Positions 1-6,361 are shown, counted from the first letter of the stretch. The stretch is DNA of 11,251 nt from a bacterium (GCA_027622355.1 JAQBZT010000063.1:1-11251), one strand, 5' to 3'. Numbers and translations are program-made. The notes: generated by a model not told the origin, from the sequence alone.

Positions 1-443
1 CCCTCTGTCAGATCCACCCAGTTCAGCGCAACGAGCCGCACCACCTCGGCGAAACTCACCGTGACAATAACGAAATAGGCACCCCGTACCTTGAAGGAGA
101 TTTTTCCGATCAGCCAACCGAAAAAACCGGCCCCGGCGATTCCAGCAATGAAACCCACCCAGGCGGGACTCGGCTCAACCCGGAGATAATAGTCAGTCCC
201 CCAAAGGGGGATGGTCAGGTCGAATCCCAATGAGAGCAGGGCGCTGATATAGGCTCCGATTCCGAAAAACGCGACGTGGCCGAGACTGAGCTGCCCGGTG
301 TAGCCGAGAAGAAGATTCAGGCTCATCGAAGCAATCGTAAAAATTCCTGCGCTGATAAGAATGTGAAGATAGTAAAGGTTGGTCATCCAGAGCGGCAGAG
401 AGAACAGGAAAACGACCCATGCGAAAGTGAACCAGCGGTTCAT
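1..443 (-). CDS. livM: Branched-chain amino acid ABC transporter permease LivM (partial, C-terminus beyond left edge)
   Basis: Inner-membrane permease subunit that would pair with LivH to form the channel of a hydrophobic/branched-chain amino-acid-type ABC importer. I translated it from the ATG at 443-441; 147 codons are visible and the frame is open to the window edge, so roughly half of a typical LivM (about 300-350 aa) is present. The N-terminus MNRWFTFAWVVFLFSLPLWM is a hydrophobic segment. Residues 42-65 carry the LivM signature, including LNLLLGYTGQLSLGHVAFF, followed by further hydrophobic helices. The start codon overlaps the livH stop as ATGA (443-440), a classic sign of translational coupling. 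The genes for the ATPases (LivG/LivF) would be expected further left. The real substrate could be another amide, urea or short organic acid, because this family is broad. The subunit assignment is secure; the substrate is not. Confidence 0.93.
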   Translation of the reverse strand, partial: MNRWFTFAWVVFLFSLPLWMTNLYYLHILISAGIFTIASMSLNLLLGYTGQLSLGHVAFFGIGAYISALLSLGFDLTIPLWGTDYYLRVEPSPAWVGFIAGIAGAGFFGWLIGKISFKVRGAYFVIVTVSFAEVVRLVALNWVDLTE

Positions 444-1312
444 CCGATGCGCTCCGAGCGGGCGAAGAGGCCGGTCGGCTTATAGATGAGAACCACGATA
501 ATGAGAATAAATCCCATGGCATCCCGGTAGCCCGAAGAAATGTAGCCCGCGCCGAATTCTTCCACCAACGCCAGGATGAACCCTCCCAGAGCGGCTCCGA
601 TGAAGTTGCCCAACCCGCCGAGTATTACGATTGCAAAGGCCTTGAGCGCCGCCATATCGCCCATTGTTGGAGAAACGACGAACACGGGTCCCAGAAGCGC
701 TCCCGCCGCCGCCGCGAGACCGGAGCCCAGCGCGAAGGTGGCGGTATGTATGACATCGATATTCACGCCCATGAGTGCCGCCGTGTCTCGATCCTGAAAG
801 GTCGCGCGCATCGCCTTTCCCAGCTTGGTTCGGTAGATCAAGAAGTGCGCACCCGCGATGAGAAGAACAGCCACGGCGAAGACAAAAACGCGAAGCCAGG
901 AGACGGAGACCATGCCCAGAACGATGGGATCCGTCGAAAAAGGATGGTCAATTGATTTCGCGATGCCGCTCCAGGTTAGCTGCTCAGCGTTTTGCATCGC
1001 AATCCACGCCCCAATCATCACAAGCATGGTAGTGTCGATATTCGCCCCGCGGAGTGGCCGCAGGAGAACAAACTCGATACCAGCCCCGAGAACAACACCC
1101 AACACTACCGCGACAATCAACGCAAAAAAGAAATTTCCGCTGACCATCATGGCGAACAGGAACGTCATGTAGGCGCCGAATGAGTACAATTCGCCGTGGG
1201 TAAAATTCACCACGTTCATGATGCCGAAAATAAGAGTCAGACCAATACCCAGAAGAGCGTATGTACCCCCAAGGACAATACCGTTCAGAATGTGCTGAAG
1301 AAATTGATCCAA
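440..1312 (-). CDS. livH: Branched-chain amino acid ABC transporter permease LivH
   Basis: Integral inner-membrane permease of the same ABC importer; 290 aa, the usual LivH length. The N-terminal MDQFLQHILNGIVLGGTYAL and the following GIGLTLIFGIMNVVNFTHGE (about residues 22-41) are the hallmark LivH start. Later segments with LGGLGNFIGAALGGF and YKPTGLFA near the C-terminus are also typical. The start is TTG at 1312-1310. It is preceded on the minus strand by GGGAG nine bases upstream, and there is no ATG further upstream that would suit the family's N-terminus. It lies 144 bp downstream of the binding-protein gene and overlaps livM by four bases, so the three genes read as one operon. The long gap to livK holds a strong hairpin (1388-1418). 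A TTG start may further lower permease synthesis relative to the binding protein; that last point is inference. Confidence 0.95.
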   Translation of the reverse strand: MDQFLQHILNGIVLGGTYALLGIGLTLIFGIMNVVNFTHGELYSFGAYMTFLFAMMVSGNFFFALIVAVVLGVVLGAGIEFVLLRPLRGANIDTTMLVMIGAWIAMQNAEQLTWSGIAKSIDHPFSTDPIVLGMVSVSWLRVFVFAVAVLLIAGAHFLIYRTKLGKAMRATFQDRDTAALMGVNIDVIHTATFALGSGLAAAAGALLGPVFVVSPTMGDMAALKAFAIVILGGLGNFIGAALGGFILALVEEFGAGYISSGYRDAMGFILIIVVLIYKPTGLFARSERIG

Positions 1313-1387
1313 AGCCCCGCTCTCCCGGCCTCAGCGGCAGACCACCCAGACACTAACCGCTATAGCGCCACCCTTGCTTGGGCAGCA

Positions 1388-1418
1388 CCGCCCCCCGGCG
1401 CTCTGCGCCAGGGGGCGG
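1388..1418 (-). promoter_or_regulatory. Strong GC hairpin between livK and livH
   Basis: A 14-base arm at 1388-1401 pairs with 1405-1418 around a 3-base loop. Thirteen of 14 pairs are Watson-Crick; the single mismatch is 1396/1410. No T-run follows on either strand, so it is not a classical intrinsic terminator. Between a binding-protein gene and its permease genes, such hairpins commonly act as partial terminators or protect the 3' end of the upstream mRNA, giving more binding protein than permease. That role is inferred here from position and stability only. Confidence 0.6.
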
Positions 1419-1456
1419 ACATCATCTTCCGAAAAACTTCATAAAATCCGGCCAAG

Positions 1457-2614
1457 CTACGGAAGCGCAACCTTCCCATTCTTGATCGTCACAACGTAAA
1501 CGTTGGGTACATTTTGCGCGCTTTCGCGTCCCTTGGGCCCTTGTTTGATGAACGAAATGTTACCGTTGACACCCTTCACTTTCACCCCCCAAAGTGCCTT
1601 CTGAATGGCCTTCGGCGAAGCCTTGCCGGCCGCTTTAATGCCCGCGGCAATCGTCATGATGCCGTCATAGCCCCGGAACCCTTCGGTCAGGCCGGCGAAG
1701 TTGTGTCCACGTTTTTTCCATTCCGCGACGAAACTCTTGGCCACTTCCGGATTCGGCGCCGAGCCCGGGAACCAGGGAGCGAAGAACAGTAAGTGATAGC
1801 TTCCATCCGCGGCAGCCCCGGCGTGCTCGATAAGCTGGTCCGGCGAGGAGGAGCCGCCTGTCGTAATCACCCGATGGGTGACACGCTGCTCTTTCGCCTG
1901 CTTCAGAACGAGGGTGATCTGCTCAACACCTGTCGTCAGGAAGAGCGTATCGCCACCCGAGGCCTTGATCTTCGCCAATTGCGCACTCAGATCCTGGGCC
2001 TTGGCATCCATCGTCTCGATGACGCCGACCTTAATTCCCTTACTCTTGAGCATCGTCGCAAATTCCTTGGAGGCACCGCGGCCCCAGTCGTTGTTGACAA
2101 CAAGGAAATCCGCTTTCTTGATATTAAACTGCCCGACCTTAGTGCCGAACGACTTCGCTTCCATGGCCGAGGTCGGGCTGATCCGGAAGATCCAAGGATT
2201 GCCCGAAACGGTTATCTTCCCCGATGAAGAAGTCTCCACCACCATCGGCACTCCGTATTCCATGAGCTTCGGCATGACAGCCAAAGTGTAGGTGGAACTC
2301 CATGCGCCCATCAGGACGGGCACTTTGTCGCGCACGATTAGTTTCTCAGCCGTTGCGACCGCTTCCTTCGGATTGCTCTTGTTGTCCTCGATGATGAGCT
2401 TCACCTTTTTCCCGAGAACACCGCCCTTGGCGTTCAAAACCGACTCGGCGATCTTTGCCCCCTGGACCACATAGTTGCCTGAAGCCGCCACCGCTCCCGT
2501 TAGCGGCTGTGTGACGCCGATCTTGATCACACCTGCCGCGCCCGCTAGCCCGTGTGTAAATACTAGTGCACCAACCGCGAGACTCAAAAACGCTCTTCTT
2601 GTCCATCGCTTCAT
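1457..2614 (-). CDS. livK: ABC transporter substrate-binding protein, LivK/Peripla_BP_6 type, with Tat-like signal peptide
   Basis: Periplasmic ligand-binding protein that would deliver substrate to LivHM; 385 aa, normal for the family. Residues 1-28 form a signal peptide whose n-region reads TRRAFLS, fitting the twin-arginine (Tat) consensus S/T-R-R-x-F-L-K apart from the last residue. A hydrophobic stretch and an Ala-rich cleavage region (GLAGAAG) follow. The mature start IKIGVTQPLTGAVAASGNY is the standard opening of the leucine/amide-binding family. Later segments such as LIIEDNKSNPKEAVATAEKL and VPVLMGAWSS, and the two-lobe length, agree. The ATG start has GAGGG at 2623-2627, eight bases upstream. 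It is the first gene of the livKHM transcript. There is no lipobox Cys, so it should be soluble and not a lipoprotein. The ligand cannot be read from sequence; amino acids, amides, urea or aromatic acids are all known for relatives. Confidence 0.93.
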   Translation of the reverse strand: MKRWTRRAFLSLAVGALVFTHGLAGAAGVIKIGVTQPLTGAVAASGNYVVQGAKIAESVLNAKGGVLGKKVKLIIEDNKSNPKEAVATAEKLIVRDKVPVLMGAWSSTYTLAVMPKLMEYGVPMVVETSSSGKITVSGNPWIFRISPTSAMEAKSFGTKVGQFNIKKADFLVVNNDWGRGASKEFATMLKSKGIKVGVIETMDAKAQDLSAQLAKIKASGGDTLFLTTGVEQITLVLKQAKEQRVTHRVITTGGSSSPDQLIEHAGAAADGSYHLLFFAPWFPGSAPNPEVAKSFVAEWKKRGHNFAGLTEGFRGYDGIMTIAAGIKAAGKASPKAIQKALWGVKVKGVNGNISFIKQGPKGRESAQNVPNVYVVTIKNGKVALP

Positions 2615-2711
2615 GTCAATTTCCCTCTAATGGTTAAGGATACGTCGATGAAAATTTCTCCGATGCTCAACGACACAACGGCATCAGCCCGAAATGGGCA
2701 CGAGAACCAGC

Positions 2712-2740
2712 AATCTAAAAGTAACGAGAACATGTTGCAA
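2712..2740 (-). promoter_or_regulatory. Candidate sigma70-type promoter for livKHM
   Basis: On the minus strand TTGCAA (2740-2735) is followed after exactly 17 bases by TAGATT (2717-2712). Each hexamer matches its consensus at four of six positions. Transcription would start about 95 bases before the livK ATG. This is a weak pattern match in a region that must contain a promoter for the divergent liv operon. Confidence 0.25.
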
Positions 2741-2825
2741 CCGAATGAACGACCGGCTTCGATGCCATTAAAAACGCCGCTGAAAATTACCGGATAATTT
2801 CCCATACTGCAGCGTATCTATCCAA

Positions 2826-2900
2826 CCGTGCATGGCGAATTGATAATTATAGCCTGAATGCGGGCCTTTCGTCGCCTTGCTCCCAAGAGCCCGTCTCCCT
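2826..2900 (+). repeat. Dispersed intergenic repeat, long form, copy 1
   Basis: This 75-base stretch aligns without gaps to 6362-6436, with 64 of 75 positions identical in the same orientation. It begins with the core CGTGCATGGCGAATTGATAA and contains the shared block TTTCGTCGCCTTGCTCC. The first part of the core recurs at 5630-5646 and 6730-6746. A degenerate second core (GTGCAGGGCAAATT) may follow just after it. It lies in a non-coding gap, as do the other copies. Confidence 0.75.
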
Positions 2901-2969
2901 GCGCTTGTGCAGGGCAAATTCGGAACTCGCCAGGGACACGTACGTAGAATCGCAGCTTGGCTTGGATTA

Positions 2970-3012
2970 CCCATTTTGGGCTAGAATAAGCCCATTCAAG
3001 GAATCAAATGGG
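2970..3012. promoter_or_regulatory. Nested inverted repeat upstream of acyl-CoA dehydrogenase 1
   Basis: The outer arms CCCATTT (2970-2976) and AAATGGG (3006-3012) enclose the inner arms TGGGCT (2977-2982) and AGCCCA (2989-2994) around a six-base loop. Together they give up to 13 pairs with an 11-base bulge on the right. The element ends about 35 bases before the TTG start and 25 before the Shine-Dalgarno sequence. It could be a regulator operator or a 5'-leader structure; the sequence does not decide which. Confidence 0.4.
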
Positions 3013-3046
3013 AAATGTCCAGTTAATTGACCCGGTAAGGTGACCT

Positions 3047-4225
3047 TTGGATTTCTCTCTCACTGAGACTCAGCGCGCGCTCCAGAAGCTTGTCCACGAA
3101 TTCGCAGAGAAGGAGATCCGCCCCGTTGCCCGGGATCGAGAGCGGATCCCGGATCCCCAGGAGCGCTTCCCCTGGGATATTCTCGAAAAGGGCAGCCGGC
3201 TCGGATTGCGAACGCTGTCGCTTCCCGAGGAGAGGGGCGGGGCGGGAGCCAGCATTCTGGACCTTTGCATTGTCGGTGAGGAGATCGCCTGGGGGGATCT
3301 CGGAATAGCCGTCACTTTCGATCAGACCTGGAAGATTATCCACTTTCTCGACCGCAACTGGAACGAGGAGCAGCGGAGCCGCTACCTCCCCGCATTTCTG
3401 GAGGATCACCGTTTCCACCTCGCGGTGGGAATGACCGAGCCCAACGTGGGGTCAGAGAATTTCACCCCCCACGAGCGGCCCGAGCTCGGGGTACGCACAC
3501 GGGCTGTCCGCGATGGAAGCCACTGGATCGTTAACGGGATGAAACACTTCATCAGCAACGGCGGGATCGCCAAGCTCTATACGCTGGTGACGCGGACGGA
3601 TCCCGCGGTGGGTGTCTCCAAGGGAATCACTTACTTCATGGTTTCACCCGGGCAAGAGGGATTTTCCATCGGGCGCGTTCACGACAAGATGGGCCAGCGC
3701 CTTTCTCAGAATGCCGAGCTCATCTTCGAGAACTGCCGGATACCCGACTCCGATCGAGTGGCAAATGTGGGAGGCGGCGTGCAGGCGCGCTCGGGTTCAT
3801 TCTCGCGCGGCTCAGTGATCGAATCCGCGGCAACCGCACTGGGGCCTGCCCGGGCGGCTTATGAGGATGCCGTTGACCACGCGCGCAATCGGGTCCAGGG
3901 CGGAAGGCCCATTATCGAACATCAGGGGGTGGGTTTCATGCTCGCTGACTGCTTCATTGACTATCAGGCCGCCCGTCAGATCCTGCACTACGCCGCATGG
4001 AGGGCCATGAGGGATGAGGGCTACGATCCGAAGCTGGGTTACATGGCGAAGGTCTTCGCGTCGGAGGCCTGCTTCCGCATCGCCAAGCGGGCCATGGAGG
4101 TGTGGGGTGGGATGGGCTACATGACCGAGGCTCCGATGGAGAAGTACTTGCGGGATGTGACAAGCTTCCTCCACTCGGCCGGGACGAACGAGGCCCAGCG
4201 CGTCCGCTCAATGCCGTATCTGTAG
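3047..4225 (+). CDS. Acyl-CoA dehydrogenase family protein 1, catalytic Glu replaced by Ala
   Basis: FAD-dependent acyl-CoA dehydrogenase fold, 392 aa, normal length for a soluble family member. It has an N-terminal helical domain (about 1-120) and a middle beta domain opened by GMTEPNVGSEN (128-138), close to the family's ALTEPxAGSD. The C-terminal helical domain contains RNRVQGGRPIIEHQ (280-293) and the WGGMGYMTEAPMEKYLRD block (353-370). In ordinary members the C-terminal stretch reads IYEGTxxIQR and its Glu is the catalytic base. Here the ungapped equivalent is HSAGTNEAQR, with Ala378 in that place. The alternative base position used by isovaleryl- and long-chain-type enzymes (helix G) appears to be Val276. 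Start is TTG at 3047 with AAGGTG at 3037-3042. It stands alone, about 350 bp before the next plus-strand gene. It is paralogous to the dehydrogenase at 8099. Substrate, and whether it is a true dehydrogenase, are unknown. Confidence 0.92.
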   Translation: MDFSLTETQRALQKLVHEFAEKEIRPVARDRERIPDPQERFPWDILEKGSRLGLRTLSLPEERGGAGASILDLCIVGEEIAWGDLGIAVTFDQTWKIIHFLDRNWNEEQRSRYLPAFLEDHRFHLAVGMTEPNVGSENFTPHERPELGVRTRAVRDGSHWIVNGMKHFISNGGIAKLYTLVTRTDPAVGVSKGITYFMVSPGQEGFSIGRVHDKMGQRLSQNAELIFENCRIPDSDRVANVGGGVQARSGSFSRGSVIESAATALGPARAAYEDAVDHARNRVQGGRPIIEHQGVGFMLADCFIDYQAARQILHYAAWRAMRDEGYDPKLGYMAKVFASEACFRIAKRAMEVWGGMGYMTEAPMEKYLRDVTSFLHSAGTNEAQRVRSMPYL

Positions 4226-4390
4226 CTTGGGAATGTCTTTGTTTTATAGCCATTTGTGCCTTCAGGAACGCAAATTTAATTTTCAAATTACCGGTGCGCT
4301 CCGCATCAAAAAGTTCCTGATATGAGCGAAAAACAGGAAAAGAATCGGCATAGCGAGCGAGGTTAAGAAGAATCGTCATTCGGAGCCAGG

Positions 4391-4412
4391 CCATTGGTAA
4401 TTCGTCATGGAC
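4391..4412 (-). repeat. Divergent copy of dispersed repeat core (minus orientation)
   Basis: Read on the minus strand the unit is GTCCATGACGAATTACCAAT. It matches the pattern GTGCATGGCGAATTnnnAAT of the other copies with a few substitutions. It lies 65 bases before a second unit in the same orientation (4478-4503). The AATT-spacer-AAT part can also pair with the neighbouring unit (ATTGGTAATT against AATTACCAAT). Confidence 0.45.
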
Positions 4413-4477
4413 ACTTTTCGGTCATGCCATCCCAACATCAAAATCGCTGGACCAGGACACCAGTTCTAATCTCCGCA

Positions 4478-4503
4478 CAATTACCAATTCGCTACGCATG
4501 GAC
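4478..4503 (-). repeat. Divergent copy of dispersed repeat core with 4-base insertion (minus orientation)
   Basis: Read on the minus strand it begins GTCCATGCGTAGCGAATTGG and continues TAATTG. Relative to the unit at 4391-4412 it has a four-base insertion between CATG and CGAATT and the complementary spacer (GGT instead of ACC). It sits about 60 bases before the Shine-Dalgarno of the next gene. Confidence 0.45.
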
Positions 4504-4576
4504 TAAAATCACGGACAAGCAACCACTCGGCCGTTAAATTTCAGCGATTCAATTTGTTACCTGTAGGAGAATCCGA

Positions 4577-5608
4577 TTGGACGAAACGACTGATCCCTTC
4601 GAGTATTTTTTTCGTCTTCCCTGGTCCGACGGACTTCCAGTGGTCACCCCGACGGTTGAACGTATCGCCTGGATGCTGTCCGGAACAGGCCGAACTCCGG
4701 AGGAATCATTGGGGCCTGTTCCGCCCGCTGGCCACGATGCCACGGTCGAGCAGGTGGCGACCCACGCCGTTATGGCGGGCGCGCGACCCGAGTACCTGCC
4801 CGCCATCCTGGGGGCGCTGGAGGCGACCCTCTCCCCGCAATTCAATCTGAACGGCCTACAAGCCACCATGGGGCCAGGAGGGCCGATGGTGATGTTCAAC
4901 GGACCCTATGCCAAGAAAATCGGGGTCCATGGCGGTTCCGGCTGCATGGGCCCGGGCTTCCGCCCGAACGCCACCATCGGGCGGACCTTGCGTCTCATCA
5001 TGCTGAATCTCGGCGGCGCCATACCGGGCATCTCCGACATGAGTTGTTTTGGCCACCCGGACAAATTCAGTTTCTGCCTTCGCGAAAATGAAGAACTGAG
5101 TCCCTGGCCGGCGCTTTCCACGGAGATGGGCTTCGCCCCCGGGGATGATGTGGTCACAGTCTTCGCTGCCGAGGGACCGCACCAGGCGTTCGACGACTCC
5201 AGCTCAAAACCCAGCGGGTTGCTCGCCACCATCGCCTCAGTCATGAGCACGATGGGTTCTTCGAACGCCTATATGCGGCAGAACATGGTGATCGCCATGA
5301 GTCCCGATCACGCCGAGGTCATGCGGCGGGCAGGCTACTCCCGCTCCGACGTAAAGCGACACCTCTTTGAACTGGCCCGCCTGCCGGTGAGCCAGATGAA
5401 GAAGGGCGGACGATTCCATCATCCAGACCGTGTGGAATGGCCCGACTGGGTGGACCGAAGCGATGATGCTTGCCTCGTCCCCATGATCCATGATCCGGAG
5501 GACATCCTTATACTTGTTGCTGGCGGTCGGCCCGGGCCGCACTCGATGATCGTCCCCGGATGGAATAAGTCGAGCCGCTTCGTATCGATGCCCTACAGCA
5601 CCGGGTAA
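4577..5608 (+). CDS. Conserved protein of unknown function with DGLPVVTPT motif
   Basis: A 343-aa, probably cytoplasmic protein; I see no signal peptide or convincing membrane helix. Visible landmarks are DGLPVVTPT (18-26), VMAGARPEYLPAIL (65-78), a Gly/Asn-rich stretch with MGPGFRPNATIGR (124-136), GHPDKFSFCLRENEELSPWP (159-178), VFAAEGPHQ (195-203) and DILILVAGGRPGPHS (309-323). From memory these landmarks recur in a family usually annotated as hypothetical, sometimes beside UGSC-type (seleno)proteins or catabolic genes. I cannot confirm that here and give no reaction. Cys123, Cys157 and Cys167 are the Cys residues in the conserved-looking middle. Start is TTG at 4577 with AGGAGA at 4565-4570, six bases upstream; the resulting N-terminus fits the DGLPVV motif lying near residue 20. 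Position between acyl-CoA dehydrogenase genes suggests a part in organic acid catabolism, which is inference. Confidence 0.88.
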   Translation: MDETTDPFEYFFRLPWSDGLPVVTPTVERIAWMLSGTGRTPEESLGPVPPAGHDATVEQVATHAVMAGARPEYLPAILGALEATLSPQFNLNGLQATMGPGGPMVMFNGPYAKKIGVHGGSGCMGPGFRPNATIGRTLRLIMLNLGGAIPGISDMSCFGHPDKFSFCLRENEELSPWPALSTEMGFAPGDDVVTVFAAEGPHQAFDDSSSKPSGLLATIASVMSTMGSSNAYMRQNMVIAMSPDHAEVMRRAGYSRSDVKRHLFELARLPVSQMKKGGRFHHPDRVEWPDWVDRSDDACLVPMIHDPEDILILVAGGRPGPHSMIVPGWNKSSRFVSMPYSTG

Positions 5609-5629
5609 GTATTGAGAAAAGGCGAATTG

Positions 5630-5696
5630 CCTGTGCATGGCGAATTCCTGATTAAGCAGTAATTTGGTGTCTGATTGGAAATTCGCCGCCCACAGG
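5630..5696. repeat. Palindromic form of the dispersed repeat between convergent genes
   Basis: The left arm CCTGTGCATGGCGAATT (5630-5646) pairs with AATTCGCCGCCCACAGG (5680-5696). Fourteen of 17 pairs are Watson-Crick, one is G-T and two mismatch, around a 33-base interior. A further GGCGAATT sits at 5621-5628, so the eight-mer or its complement occurs three times in 68 bases. The element nearly fills the 121-bp gap between the stop at 5608 and the opposing gene's stop at 5732. It could work as a bidirectional terminator, but no T-run follows either arm. It could equally be a REP/MITE-like element that settled between converging genes. Confidence 0.7.
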
Positions 5697-5729
5697 TACC
5701 GCAACGTAGAGCGAATAAATGCGTGTGAA

Positions 5730-6290
5730 TCAGGCCGGCATATGTTTTGGCCTGCTAATGTCGATTCGTTTCACATGTCCCCTCGGCACGCCCATTCGTC
5801 CCGCAATGAAGCGGAGCAATAATTCCAGCCCTTGGTCCACGGGCCGAACCGTTTCCCTGTCTGTCATCAAGCTCATTTCCGGCCTGAATCTCCGGATCAG
5901 GAAAGACGGCGTATCGTCCCCTCGCTCGAACGTAATCTCCATCCTCATCCTTTCAAAGGGGTCACGCCTGTTGTCGCGCTTCCCGTATTCGCCGAGAAGG
6001 ACACCCATCTCCAAATCGAGCTTGCCCTTTTCCTTGGCGTATCGAATTTTAATTCGCGCCCTTGGCATCAATAGTCCCAAATGGCCCAAACCGGTAAAGC
6101 TGGACAAATCCTTATCGAGAATTCCAACCAAATTTAGGCCGGTAGTATTTTCCTCGCCATAGCTCGTCATGGACTTGTCAAAAAAAGAAAGGAATTCCCC
6201 GAGGATAAAAACGCGATTTCCAAGCATCGTTTCCAGTTTGGCTCGGGCCTCATGAAAATCCGTTTTTTCCATTTTGTTGGACGGGTGCAT
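5730..6290 (-). CDS. Hypothetical protein, 186 aa, no family recognised
   Basis: I do not recognise this protein. It is charged and soluble-looking, with no signal peptide or membrane helix. Distinct stretches are MLGNRVFILGEFLSFFDKSM near the N-terminus, SSFTGLGHLGLLMPRARIKI in the middle, and a Glu/Arg-rich second half (RMRMEITFERGDD, FLIRRFRPEMS). The alternation of KIRYAKEKGKLDLEMG and MRMEITFERG could be beta strands. Support for coding: a full-length frame with natural-looking composition and an ATG at 6290 preceded by AAGGA (minus strand, 6300-6296) at five-base spacing. A second Met at residue 7 has no better ribosome-binding site. It is convergent with the DGLPVV gene and sits between repeat elements (5630-5696 and 6362-6436), and is more AT-rich than its neighbours, which hints at separate acquisition. 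A chance open frame is less likely but not excluded. Confidence 0.68.
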   Translation of the reverse strand: MHPSNKMEKTDFHEARAKLETMLGNRVFILGEFLSFFDKSMTSYGEENTTGLNLVGILDKDLSSFTGLGHLGLLMPRARIKIRYAKEKGKLDLEMGVLLGEYGKRDNRRDPFERMRMEITFERGDDTPSFLIRRFRPEMSLMTDRETVRPVDQGLELLLRFIAGRMGVPRGHVKRIDISRPKHMPA

Positions 6291-6361
6291 TTTCTTCCTT
6301 TTCCAATACGACGACTGTTGTGGTTCAAGACCTCAATATAACTTTCTGCCGTCGAAGAATC

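Larger units (their letters stand above)
2615..3046. other. Divergent intergenic region between livK and acyl-CoA dehydrogenase 1
   Basis: These 432 bases have no convincing gene; short open frames here lack family-like sequence. The stretch holds the livK ribosome-binding site and candidate promoter. A small dyad lies at 2784-2800 (AAATTA, five-base loop, TAATTT). The 75-bp dispersed repeat copy is at 2826-2900, overlapped at its end by a short hairpin at 2897-2914 (CCCTGC/GCAGGG). A nested dyad follows at 2970-3012. A possible -10 box TAGAAT (2983-2988 region, after GGGC) sits inside that dyad, but no well-spaced -35 goes with it. Both flanking genes must be transcribed outward from here. 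Confidence 0.7.
4226..4576. other. Intergenic region with inverted-orientation repeat cores
   Basis: These 351 bases lie between two plus-strand genes. There is no clear terminator after the dehydrogenase; AGGAAC (4263-4268) and GTTCCT (4313-4318) are inverted but 44 bases apart. Two related units at 4391-4412 and 4478-4503 resemble the dispersed repeat core read on the minus strand. A good Shine-Dalgarno, AGGAGA at 4565-4570, precedes the TTG of the next gene. An open frame on the minus strand starting at 4394 runs into the antisense of the dehydrogenase and is not counted as a gene. Confidence 0.6.

Noticed and set aside
3954..4394. 146-codon minus-strand frame beginning MAWLRMTILLN
   Set aside because: Most of it is antisense to the well-supported acyl-CoA dehydrogenase and its second half is low-complexity Ser/Pro/Arg typical of a shadow frame. 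The first 55 residues look protein-like, so a remnant cannot be fully excluded.
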